DNA of 64,000 nucleotides from Nemopilema nomurai (Eukaryota; Cnidaria; Scyphozoa; Rhizostomeae; Rhizostomatidae). The notes under the pieces were generated by a model that saw only the letters and a list, made by a program, of their open reading frames with translations, was not told where the DNA came from and made no database searches. The stretch spans positions 1,211,009 to 1,275,008 of the forward strand of contig ML133378.1 of NCBI GenBank assembly GCA_003864495.1, read 5' to 3'. Below are positions 48,430-58,557 of this stretch, piece by piece; within the stretch, counting starts at the first letter, position 1, and each line of letters starts with the position of its first letter. The translations under genes were made by a program, and so were the position numbers.

Positions 48430-48760
48430 CTCCTGTTGGCCAGAACCTCATTCTCAACAACCTGATTCAACATCGTACGAACCCCGGAACGAGAATTTCT
48501 TGGCCCCATAAAACGCTGACAAGATCCACATATTGTAGAAGTACTTTGATGTCATCAGCACAATAGGCACATTTAGCAGAACAGGCACCTGGCAATGCCG
48601 GTGGTGATTGCATTTGTCTAAGAAACGCCCATGTCTCGCATGTTCTAATAATTGTTCCCGATAAAATGAAGTTGCAGACAGCTTTATCGGCCTTGAGATC
48701 ATTTCCATCGGCGGCTGATTCCTTACGGGCAATATGCCAGTAAACATTTCAAGTCAAGAA
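48430..48760 (-). pseudogene. LINE-type reverse transcriptase relic
   Basis: On the - strand, 48551-48571 encodes CAYCADD (the YCADD part at 48551-48565), the YxADD catalytic box of non-LTR reverse transcriptases. It is preceded by LRQMQSPPALPG and followed by IKVLLQYV, which fits the beta-hairpin that carries the metal-binding Asp pair. The frame breaks soon after and continues in another frame with Lys/Thr/Ser-rich sequence. Only a fragment of the polymerase remains, and no endonuclease is seen. The call rests on one short motif and its setting. Confidence 0.4.
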
Positions 48761-49440
48761 GGCTTCATGATTGTGCGAGCACAAGGGACTAAACAACCCT
48801 CTGTCAGGAACACTTAGTCGGGAAAGCATCTGCGGTGGCGCACAACTGCCAAGAGTCTGCGGGGCGAAATGTAACCGAGCTTTGGGCCAAACATGCAGAT
48901 AACCCAGTCTGAGGCAGAGCTAAGAGGAACAAGTGGAAATTGAATCTTATCCATTCAATTTTGTGCGAATTCTCAATCATTGACTGAAAATGTCTTGAAG
49001 AATGACTCAGGTTATTGCGCAGAAATGACCAGCCACCAATAAATAAAACAGAATTTCAAGTTTGCAACATTTGAATAGTTGTTTAGACAGTGCGAAAGAT
49101 ATAGTTGTTAGGCAAATGAACAGAGCCTGGGTAAAAGAGCCGCCGAGGGAGAGTGGGGAAAATTGCCCCGGGGCCTCAATTTCCAGGGGGCAAAACTGTT
49201 AATTTCATCGTTAGGGGGCCTCATGCTTCAGCTTTGCCACAGGGCCTTTAAACCCTCCCGGTGACCCTTTGCCAGATGCCCAGATCTCCAGATTGAAAGG
49301 CTAGTTTGTTGATCATCATTTCAATTATTTTTAACTGTTTACAGACAATGAAGAACTGTTGACCTGCACCCTTTGCGTGCTTCACTCACACTCCTGTGAC
49401 AATCGCTAGGGAATTAGTTTGTCAGCCATTTTCTCTACAG

Positions 49441-50156
49441 CCTCACTCATTCCTGTTTCAAATGCCCATTGTGGGTACTCCCATTGCAACACCCCCAGAA
49501 GCTTTCGAGGACTTTAGCACTCGATTTGAAAGCATCGAAAGGACTATTAAAGCTAGATTGGTGAGTTTTGAACATTTACATTGGCTTAAAACTAAATTTG
49601 TGTTTCGCTGGCGTGAGGACCCGGGACCGAGAAACAATTTCTAGTAGGGGGGGGGGGGGAGGGGGCTGGTACAAAGTTGAAATTGGAAAGTGGAGCCAAA
49701 AGGATGTGGCTTTAGGGTGTAGTCGAGGTAAAGGCGTGACTCAATTCTTCATCAACAGACCCACTCAATATCGTTGGCTAATCTTAAGACTGCACACTTT
49801 GAAACACCAACAAGCATTATGCAGCGTATTTCCTTAGCATTAGAATGTTTATTTCATTTACAACAAATTTCTTTGCTATAATCGTTCACGCGTTTTATTG
49901 AAAATGCACCAAAAGTGAAACAACGCAAGACCGTCGCAAAATTTAATCTTTTGCCGGTAAAACCTTCGTTGTGCAAGCAAGCAATTTTTACTTGTTAATC
50001 CAGGCTAGGGTTGTGGCAGCTATTCAGCTGATGTGGGCTCGTGCCCTCGGTATTTCTCCTGAGTACCCATTTACCGGCCTCGGGAGGATGGATAGCTGGG
50101 TTGCCCGACAGACACAAGATTTGGGGGGACAGTACCACCCTCTTTACTCCTCTTAA
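49441..50156 (+). CDS. Two exons of an unrecognised gene
   Basis: Exon 49441-49560 has a strong acceptor (TTCTCTACAG) and donor (GTGAGT) and is exactly 40 codons long, phase 0 at both ends. Exon 50004-50156 follows TTAATCCAG in phase 0 and ends at TAA. Joined, they encode a Pro/Glu/Phe-containing part (ATPPEAFEDFSTRFESIER), then a helical stretch (VVAAIQLMWARALG), and the C-end GGQYHPLYSS. Both codon use and residue mix look like real protein. The missing 5' exons were not found; a G13 run falls inside the intron. I do not recognise the family. It is a conserved-looking small protein or the tail of a larger one. Confidence 0.5.
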
Positions 50157-50296
50157 GCGACGCCCCTCGTCGCGACATACTTTGACGTCATAGATTTTGC
50201 TGCGTCAAGCGTTCTATTGTCAAGACACCCAAGTATTGTCACATTCGTCTTACGTATCTTCTTACGTACTCTAAGGCCCAAGTTACACGACGTCGG

Positions 50297-50655
50297 ATTG
50301 GGTTCACTTCGGATTGCTTTTCACTTCAGATTGCTTTTCACTTCAGATTGCTCTTCACTTCGGATTGCTTTTCACTTCGAATTGCTCTTCACTTCGGATT
50401 GCTTTTCACTTCGGATTGCTCTTCATTTCGGATTGCTTTTCACTTCGGATTGCTTTTCACTTCGAATTGCTTTTCACTTCGGATTGCTCTTCACTTCGGA
50501 TTGCTTTTCACTTCGGATTGCTTTTCACTTCGAATTGCTCTTCACTTCGGATTGCTTTTCACTTCGAATTGCTCTTCACTTCGGATTGCTTTTCACTTCG
50601 GATTGCTTTTCAATTCGGATTGCTCTTCACTTCGGATTGCTTTCACTTCGGATAG
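50297..50655 (+). repeat. 17-bp minisatellite A, about 21 copies
   Basis: The unit CACTTCGGATTGCTTTT repeats with few changes (CAGATT, GAATT and CTCTT variants). Since 17 is not a multiple of three and no frame has a stop, all three + frames stay open across it. They are not genes. Confidence 0.95.
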
Positions 50656-50679
50656 GGGCTTCATTTACGCGACGCTGAG

Positions 50680-50691
50680 GCAATCCGAAGT
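50680..50691 (-). repeat. Inverted partial copy of minisatellite A
   Basis: GCAATCCGAAGT is the exact reverse complement of 12 bases of the array unit. It lies about 25 bases after the array end and could pair with any unit. Confidence 0.6.
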
Positions 50692-50848
50692 AATTAGACG
50701 GGCGTAACCACAACTTTATTGCAGCAGCACAGCATATTATTTGAGTTTATTACACAAAACTATCTGGCACGAAGAAAATTGTCGAGGGAACAAATAGCTG
50801 CTTGTAGGTATCACATCAGGAAAAGGAGAAAAAAATCAAGGCCCAGCG

Positions 50849-51030
50849 TCGCTAGTAGAAGCCCGGTGGCAGTAGAAGCCCGGTGGCAGTAGAAGCCCGG
50901 TGGCAGTAGAAGCCCGGTGGCAGTAGAAGCCCGGTGGCAGTAAAAGCCCGGTGGCAGTAGAAGCCCGGTGGCAGTAGAAGCCCGGTCGCAGTAGAAGCCC
51001 GGTCGCAGTAGAAGCCCGGTGGCAGTAGAT
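50849..51030 (+). repeat. 17-bp minisatellite B, about 10.5 copies
   Basis: The unit GTAGAAGCCCGGTGGCA repeats nearly perfectly; GTAAAAG and GGTCGCA occur as single-base variants. The sequence is unrelated to array A, yet the period is the same. Confidence 0.95.
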
Positions 51031-53111
51031 CGTGTAACAGCGAAGCGGAGCTAAAGTCAACTCGAAGTCATGTAATCACATGGAGCTAGATGTGAAAGTT
51101 CTGGTAGCGTGTTTTTGCGATATTGCGCCCAAAGAAAGTAGGAGATATCTACTGGCAAAACCGATTCGTAAAGCACTGACAAAGTAAGTTTTTTTTATTC
51201 CTATGAGTCATATCAACTGAGCCGAATATCAAAATAATTTCAACTAAAAACCCTTCAATTACCCCCCCCCTCCCTTCCCCAAAGTAAACATTCCTGCCCT
51301 TACAGCACTGCAACTAACATAGGTTCGCCCCGAAAGCAGCTCGAGTTTAATGCCCTATCTACACACTGAAATTGTGAACCTAGTTTTACCGGGGTCAGGA
51401 CTTTGCATATTGTAAACAAACACGATCTTGTCTCAACACTTGTACAATCTTGGTTAAAGCCCTGTTTACATTACATAATTCTAAACGCAACTACCTTGTG
51501 GCAAGCCCTGGTTTATTTTGGGACCCGTTGCGTGTTCTCTAGAGGTAGGTTGGTCGCATTTTCAACCAAAGCTAATTTTGACAAAATTTCAAGTGAAGTC
51601 GACCCAAATCTTACAAATTCCAAAATTCGGACCTTACGTTCTGTCCTGAAACCGAGTTCGCGTTTGAGTTTTTCAACGAGTGAAAATCAGTTCTTAGCTA
51701 GGGGATTAGTTCATCGCGCTCTCCGTTTCCCCCCTATCTATCACGATTTCACCACCCCCATCCCCACCCCTCATTGTAGGTAAAAGTACTTTGCCTCAAA
51801 CTGGTGTTTAGTTGTGCCATCATATGTAGTAGAGAAGAAAGGCAATGTTGGATCCGTGTACAATTTGCAAAATCCTTTCTTATAACTATGTTGCCATCGC
51901 AATTTTCAGTGTCAGATATAAGCGTAGGGAGCGGGAGGTAATCGTGGAATTTTAACAAGGGGGGCTTTGCTGCAGGGTGACGCTCATGATCCCGGATACC
52001 ATTCCCCTTTTGCCTCGTTTCAGTGTTTACTTTCAAATAAATTTTTCTTACTGAATATAAATTACTTCTACCCAGTGCTATTTAATCAAATTCATGAAAG
52101 CACACGTGGAACATGTTTTTAAAAAAGTGAGGAGGATGGGGGGGGGGGGGGGGATTAAGTAAATTAAGTTCGGGCCTCTTTAATCTCGATTGGACAAAAT
52201 TAAAACAAAATGTGCTGCATTTGGTGGATTGAATGAAAAACTTTTGAACTTAAGTTATTAGGGTATGCAGCTACGGTATATCTCTCATGACTTAAGAAAC
52301 CATTCGCTCTAGTGTTTTTGCTATTCAATAGGCCAGGCAGAGACACAGATAACAGCAACCGGTTGTTTATTCAGTTAATATATAATTACCTATTGACCAC
52401 CCCTAAAAAGACAAAACACTCATTATTCTGTCTCTTTCTAAGCGAAAATAATAAGAGAGGCTGATACCATCCCCTGCATTTCTTCGACAATTTTGACGTT
52501 AAGGGCTATATAGCTAAAATCAGTAAGCCCGTTTTTTTTATTTCAATGTCAAAAGCTATCAAAACATCATATCGCACTGATACCTTCTATTTGAGTATGC
52601 CCAAGGCTTTCGTTTAGCAAGACTTTGGATGGCAGAATGAATGAATTATTTGATGGTATATGTACATTAATACCAAAGTATGTTAACGTGAGCTGAACGC
52701 GATCACTATCAAAATAAAATGCAACTGAAAGGGGGCAGACGTGCGTGTTTAACCTTACAAATTTAAGTGACCCAGCCGGAACTTCCAGGGTTGGAATTGC
52801 CCCAAGGAGCCAGTGAATTCACTTGTCATATGAGCTAATTTTGTATTACACAATATGCAGCCAGTACTGTGTTTAATCCGTTTACTTTCGTTTCCAGACG
52901 GGAAAAGCGAACGCCCATGTCGGCTTGCGTTTTCCAGACAAGGATTTCCAGTCAAGAATAAATTACCGGATGACTTATGTCTGAAAAATGACGCTTTGTT
53001 TTCTTATCTCGGTTTGAGCACGCTTAGGCCCAGACCCCATCTCAGACCAAAACAAAAGTGAAGACAATGGCATGTCTGGAATTGTTTTGTCTGATACTCG
53101 ATTCCATTGTT
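51031..53111. other. Intergenic, no confident gene
   Basis: A 126-codon + strand frame (51403-51783) shows no domain. A C9 run (51262-51270) and a G16 run (52138-52153) are present. Nothing else is supported. Confidence 0.5.
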
Positions 53112-53300
53112 TTATTCTGTAGTGCGATTGTCTAGTTCTATTGTTTGTTTCTTTGGACCTTGAACACCTTCTTTCACGCCAGACAGAACGATTTCTGGGC
53201 TTTGCCGAATGTTACTTGACCCCGGATTCTCAACATCCACCACATCACTGACTGGTTCTTGCATGTCGAGAAGTGCACCTGGAATCCTGAAGTTTGGATA
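53112..53300 (-). CDS. Possible last exon of an unrecognised gene
   Basis: On the - strand an AG acceptor (TCTAAG) is followed by an open frame of about 62 codons ending in TAA at 53112-53114. It includes DMQEPVSDVVDVENPG and ends TIELDNRTTE, acidic and protein-like. The stop codon overlaps AATAAA. No matching upstream exon was found, so this may be a terminal exon, a retrocopy fragment or chance. Confidence 0.35.
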   Translation of the reverse strand, partial: YPNFRIPGALLDMQEPVSDVVDVENPGSSNIRQSPEIVLSGVKEGVQGPKKQTIELDNRTTE

Positions 53301-53580
53301 CACTTAGATTTGTTATACAGGTAAATGTCTACCTTTATTTTGTTATTGGAAGTTTTATTTCATGCTTATTTGAAATGCGCGTTCCATGATATAGGCCATC
53401 TGCAGTTAGCGTCGTCTCTCTGCCTGGATGGACTTTCCGTTTAGTCGTTCATTGTTCATCGTGAAAATGCAGGTTGCGCTTCGCTGTGCTTGTTTTGTCC
53501 ATAAACATTCTACGAGTTTTTAAAACTCCCTTCATTAATAAATCTAAGCTCGCTGTCTTTTCGAGGAAAGCCAAACAGCA

Positions 53581-53886
53581 CTAGAAGGTGTATGAGGAGG
53601 GCCACACTAATCCGCTATTTGGTTTATTGCGCGACAAACAAAGAAACTCTGTCAAAACCTTTTTCGAAGAGCTGTACAATTTTTTGGTCAATGTACTATG
53701 TAATATTTCTATGTACTTATCGTATTTTTGTGTAGCTGTGTTGTTCAATAAGTAAAGATATGTTAGCTTCTCGTGTGTCGGCGAGTTTCCAAAAAGCGGA
53801 TGGGCTTGTATCTCATACCTCAGGCAATCATTCAGTTGAACCAGAAAACAAATGTTTGTTTTTGTGCCATTTCTTTCCATTTTCAC
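53581..53886 (-). CDS. Open frame of 101 codons, possible retroelement tail
   Basis: The frame includes EIQAHPLFGNSPTHEKLTYL and a Leu/Lys-rich helical stretch, ending WPSSYTF. The layout (a short helical region ending soon after a KLTYLYLLNN block) resembles the C-terminal tails of CR1/L2-type LINE proteins, but no catalytic motif is present. Overlapping + strand frames are also open, so strand is uncertain. Confidence 0.25.
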   Translation of the reverse strand: MKMERNGTKTNICFLVQLNDCLRYEIQAHPLFGNSPTHEKLTYLYLLNNTATQKYDKYIEILHSTLTKKLYSSSKKVLTEFLCLSRNKPNSGLVWPSSYTF

Positions 53887-56800
53887 AAAATCTGAAAGAT
53901 CATTCCATGTTAATTACCATTTTATATCTTAACAATTTCATTGCAGACATAGACATCAAATTTTTATGTTTTCCATGCCTTTATTATCAAGTCTCCAAGA
54001 TGGATGTTTTTTAAAGATGCTTTTGAGGCGAGTTGAAGCCAGACATATAGCTGCGACAGGATGTGCCTGGCATAAAAACTACACCAAAAAGTTTTCCACT
54101 TTTAGAATCATCCCGTTTTGGATAGAATATGAAAAGGAAGTCTATGTAACGAGAATTTTACCAAAGTTTCGCCGAGTGAATAATGAATTTCGATTCGCAT
54201 TTTAGCCAGCTGCGACGCCAGGTAGTCAGTTTGGAATGACCTTTTTGTTTACTTTTAAAATAAACCCGCTTCTCTGCAACAGACGGAACCTGAAATCAAG
54301 AGTTTCTCAAAATACTGAAGTATCATTTTGGCATATTTCTTGAACGATTTTTCTGACCAACACATTATTGATTTTTCTATGCAAAGAACTACTGTGGAAG
54401 AACAGCTTATAAAGCAGACAGTATAATTCCTTATTGTAAGAGTCTGCAAATGTTGCACCTGAGATGAGTTTTATTACAATTTAGCACTTCTAGTCTTTGT
54501 TAAATGGATATTAACAAGTTATGCTTAGTCTTTTGACCCTGTTTCATAAAAGGTGATTGTGGAATAAGTCTTAAACACTCTCTCTTAAATTGTTTTTCAA
54601 ACATTCTCAGACAACACAACCCTTGGTCTACCAACCTTAGTATACCAAATCCATATATCCTTATGTTATCTTCACAATAGTTGTCTCTTTTTGCCTTCCA
54701 ATAAGCAAAAACAATGTTTAAGTGAATGATATTTTGAAAAAACTGTAACAATTAATGAATTGATTGATTTTCAGTCATGAAGAATTTCTTATCCAAGTTT
54801 TCATAATCCAAGCATGTAGTTTGGCTCCTCAGAGAATTCTGTCTTTAGGTTGTGGGCAGTCTGCTATTAAAAATTTTTTGGTGGTGCATTTAGTACACTC
54901 CCTATGTTTGCCCTAATTCACATCATTTCACTTCTGTTTGGACTTTTGCTTCATCCATTTGCTTCATCCATTTTTGCTTCATCCAGTTTTGCTACATCCA
55001 TTTTTTCCTTTGTCAAATTTTTTCTTCATTCTTTTGTGTCATGTTTTTGGCCCTCCAACCAATCGTCTTTTTAATTGTTTTTATTATTTTTGTTCTCGTT
55101 TGCACAATATGTTGACTGCCTGAAGGAAAATGTTTTATACTCAATGCTCGAGTGATAAAGTATATGAATTATATATATTTGTAAATATCAACTGTTTTTA
55201 TTTGTAATTTTATGTGATGATGCTTCAAGGTTGCCAAGAGTTTCTTCAGCAAGAAATAGAGAGCAAGTTTTATGAGAGTATTGTTCATATTTTCAACAAC
55301 TTTGTTGCTCTAGACATATATTCCAATTCCATAGATATGCTTTTTACAGAAAACCTCAAAAGGGAATTGCTTTTCAATTTAAAGGTGACAAGTTACAGTT
55401 GACAACTTTATCTTCATAAATTTGCAGCATTGCTGATGTAGCTTTTTAGTTTCTAGCTGATGACATTTGCTGTGTTTGGTGTGTGACCTGATAAATGCTT
55501 TATTGAAAATTAGAATTCCCTTTTCAGTTCCCTTCTGTAATAGTATTTGATTTTTAACCCATTATGAAATTAAGTTGACAATCTATAACAACTTTTGTCA
55601 ACAAACATGGTCATTGTTCATTCCTAATGGTAGTTGTAATAAATGGTCAGAGAAAGAAAGTTTTACTATGGTCCTGGTCAAAAGTTTTGGTCATTCAATA
55701 GAAATGTAGTAGAGAAACATTTAATTTGACTTATTACCAACTGAAAAATTGGTTCACAGAAACTGTAATTATCAGGCGTGGTAAACAGATGCTCAGTAAT
55801 TTTAATTTTGTCTCATGTATACATAACAATATAGTTTATGAAAGTTCCCACTTATTTTTCAATTCATTTTTGCAAAATTTTGAAAATTACATAATATCTT
55901 GGTTTGTATAGAAGTTGAGCATCCCCTTTTCCTAGGGTACATTTAGGGTATTTTTTCGTGAAAATAATGATTGTTTAACTGAGAGGCAAATCTGGAAGTT
56001 GCCCTGGCCACTTCCCTGCATTGCCATTGTGAAAGGAGAGTGTGTTCTGTAAACTAGATATAAGTTAGATCAATTGTCGCAGCATCACTGCTGAAAAGAG
56101 GAAATTGGTACAGGTATTTTATGTACTCTATGGAGGTAGTGACAGTGTTGTTGAGTTTAAAAACTGCAGTGCTTTCAAAATCCAGTTAAGTAGTAAGCTA
56201 AGGTATGAATGTGATTTAAAACTGCTGACAGCCCATGCAGTAGAAGAGGGGACATGTGTTTTTGACCATGCTTTGGCTTGCACTCAGTGCCCCCAATATT
56301 TAAAGGGGGAGGGGTGATCGGATTGTGATGTAAAATAGCTTTGTACAGGTAATTTACATATTCATAGAATTACCCAAATATTTCAGTGTAGACACATCTT
56401 TGGAATTTCTTCTTCTGAAAAAATATTCCTATCTTGTCTTGAACATTTGATGACAATGATGTAGGAATATTCAAAACTTCAATCACTGTTTTATGGAAAA
56501 GATCAATTTCCCAGAATTATCCAGGGGCTCCTCCATTTTTATTGTCTCTTATATAGTCATGCTACATTCTTGTTCTTTTCTTTTGCCACTCCCTGATGTC
56601 TCCACAATCTCCTGCTTATCTCCTGTCATGCAATTAATTATTTTAACTTTTATTTGCATTTAGTTATATATTTTGTATAAACATGACACTGAAGTATAGT
56701 TGATTTACTTTGAGCTAAAAAAATTCACAAGCAGAAGTTTGTGAATTGCTTTTCAATATCAAGCACACTCAATTTCATGTAGTTGGCTTTTACTATCCTT

Positions 56801-57090
56801 TGAACAAGATTCTTGTTTAATTGACTCTTTTGTAGAAATTGCTTTCCTTGCCTTTCTGGGGACATTACATTATTGACAGAGCTAATTGATTGACAGTCAG
56901 AAGGGTTGCATTGATACAGCATCAATATAAATGATTTGATAAAGAGAATAGGCAGGCTTAAAAACAGCTTGGAGAGTAAGGTTTTCAAAAAATCCAGCAT
57001 TAATTTTTTTGACATATAAAAGTTTATCTGCCAATATAGTGTCCTTCTTTCTGAAAGTTCATATTTTATGATTGGCACAAAATTTATGTC
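53887..57090. other. AT-rich region, no gene recognised
   Basis: Short frames on both strands only. The sequence looks like intron or 3' untranslated DNA. A tandem repeat lies within it (separate entry). Confidence 0.5.
54945..55005 (+). repeat. Short tandem repeat of TTTGCTTCATCCAT type
   Basis: Four to five copies of a 14-18 base pyrimidine-rich block with drift. Confidence 0.8.
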
Positions 57091-57106
57091 ACTGTTATTC
57101 TTTCTT

Positions 57107-57725
57107 CACTTAACCGTTGTTCAGTCGTCACTTCGCCTTTGTTCGGAATTCACTTAACCGTTGTTCGTTCATCACTTAACCGTTGTTCGGGATTCACTTA
57201 ACCGTTGTTCGTTCATCACTTCGCCTTTGTTCGGTCATCACTTCGCCTTTGTTCGAGATTCACTTAACCGTTGTTCGGTCGTCACTTCGCCTTTGTTCGG
57301 TCATCACTTCGCCTTTATTCGGAATTCACTTAACCGTTGTTCGGTCATCACTTATCCTTTGTTTGGGTTTCACTTCGCCTTTGTTCGGTCATCACTTCGC
57401 CTTTGTTTGGATTCACTTAACCGTTGTTCGGGATTGACTTAACCGTTGTTCGGTCATCACTTGGCCTTTGTTCGGAATTCACTTAACCGTTGTTCGGCAT
57501 TCACTTAACCGTTGTTCGGTCATCACTTCGCTTTTGTTCGGAATTCACTTAACCGTTGTTCGGCATTCACTTAACCGTTGTTCGGCATTCACTTATCCGT
57601 TGTTCGGTCATCACTTCGCCTTTGTTTGGGATTCACTCAACCGTTGTTGGGTCTTCAGTTACCTTTGTTTGGTAATGGGTAACCGTTGATTCGTCCTCTA
57701 CTTAACCGTTATTCGGTCTTTTCTC
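57107..57725 (+). repeat. 22-bp minisatellite with two unit types
   Basis: About 28 units of 20-22 bp share CACTT at one end and TTGTTCGG at the other. Two types are mixed: CACTTAACCGTTGTTCGG and CACTTCGCCTTTGTTCGG, joined by GATT, AATT or TCAT linkers. Units decay toward the right end. Long open frames over it are repeat by-products. Confidence 0.93.
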
Positions 57726-57889
57726 CACCGTTGTCTCGTCTTCTACTGAATGTTTTCCCATCTTCTTTTCTAATGTTCCTGTTATTTGTTGCCATGATCC
57801 TGTCCTTTAAAACGTCGCTTTGGCCATACCTAGATGCTTTGGCCATAATCATATTTGTCGATTATTATTTGAGATTGAGATTATTATTT

Positions 57890-58045
57890 AATAATTCTAG
57901 CTCAACACAAGATGTAAATTCGCCTTAGGATCAAAGAAAAATATTAAATATTCTTGATGTGTTGCTTCATCATAAATTTCAACAAGAAAAAAACAGAACA
58001 GGCATGGCAATGCCCCCGCCCCCGTAGATCCGGCCCAAATTCTTA
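57890..58045 (+). mobile_element. Transposon-like dispersed repeat, right part
   Basis: The stretch 57890-57985 matches the repeat near 17.8 kb in the same orientation. It then runs to CCCCCGTAGATCCGGCCC, roughly the inverse of the GGGCGGATCCAG end of the other copy. Together they outline a small non-autonomous DNA transposon with GGATC-containing inverted ends. Confidence 0.5.
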
Positions 58046-58557
58046 ATGCGCCCCAAATTCTTAATCTTCAGCCATTTAACTTATCCTTTGAGTGCTGGCC
58101 ATGTAGCACCTATGTTTCGTAAATTATTTATAAGTAGAGTGGCATTTAGTGTAGCAACATTGAAGGAGTTTTCTACTCATAAACAGATTTCCCGATATAT
58201 ATGTATATATAATTTACTAGTAGGCGTGCGAAAGGCGTGGACACTTTCTTGATGGAAGGGGGTGTTGAATGGAGCCAGGTGTTTAATGTTAAATTCCCGG
58301 ATGACACACCGATCAATTTCGGAGACCCAACGCCTGCTATGTACCTGCTAATTGTGAAACTGGAGACCCGAAACTGGTGGCCCAAAACTTAGCGCGCACC
58401 ACAGCACTTCAAAAGCTTATCAGAATATAGATATTTCTGTACCACTTTTTGAGATTTTCAAGTGCACAAGGTTGATTTTTGGTTGCTTTCTCCCATATTT
58501 AGAATGTCGATGTTCGCTTGAGTGGTGCGCTGCCGTTGTCTTGGCATAAAGAGAAGC

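Noticed and set aside
50217..51060. CRISPR-like array
   Set aside because: The repeats are contiguous with no unique spacers and lie in animal DNA. They are minisatellites.
57161..57689. Open frames over the 22-bp repeat
   Set aside because: All + frames are open because the unit lacks stops; composition is simply the translated repeat.
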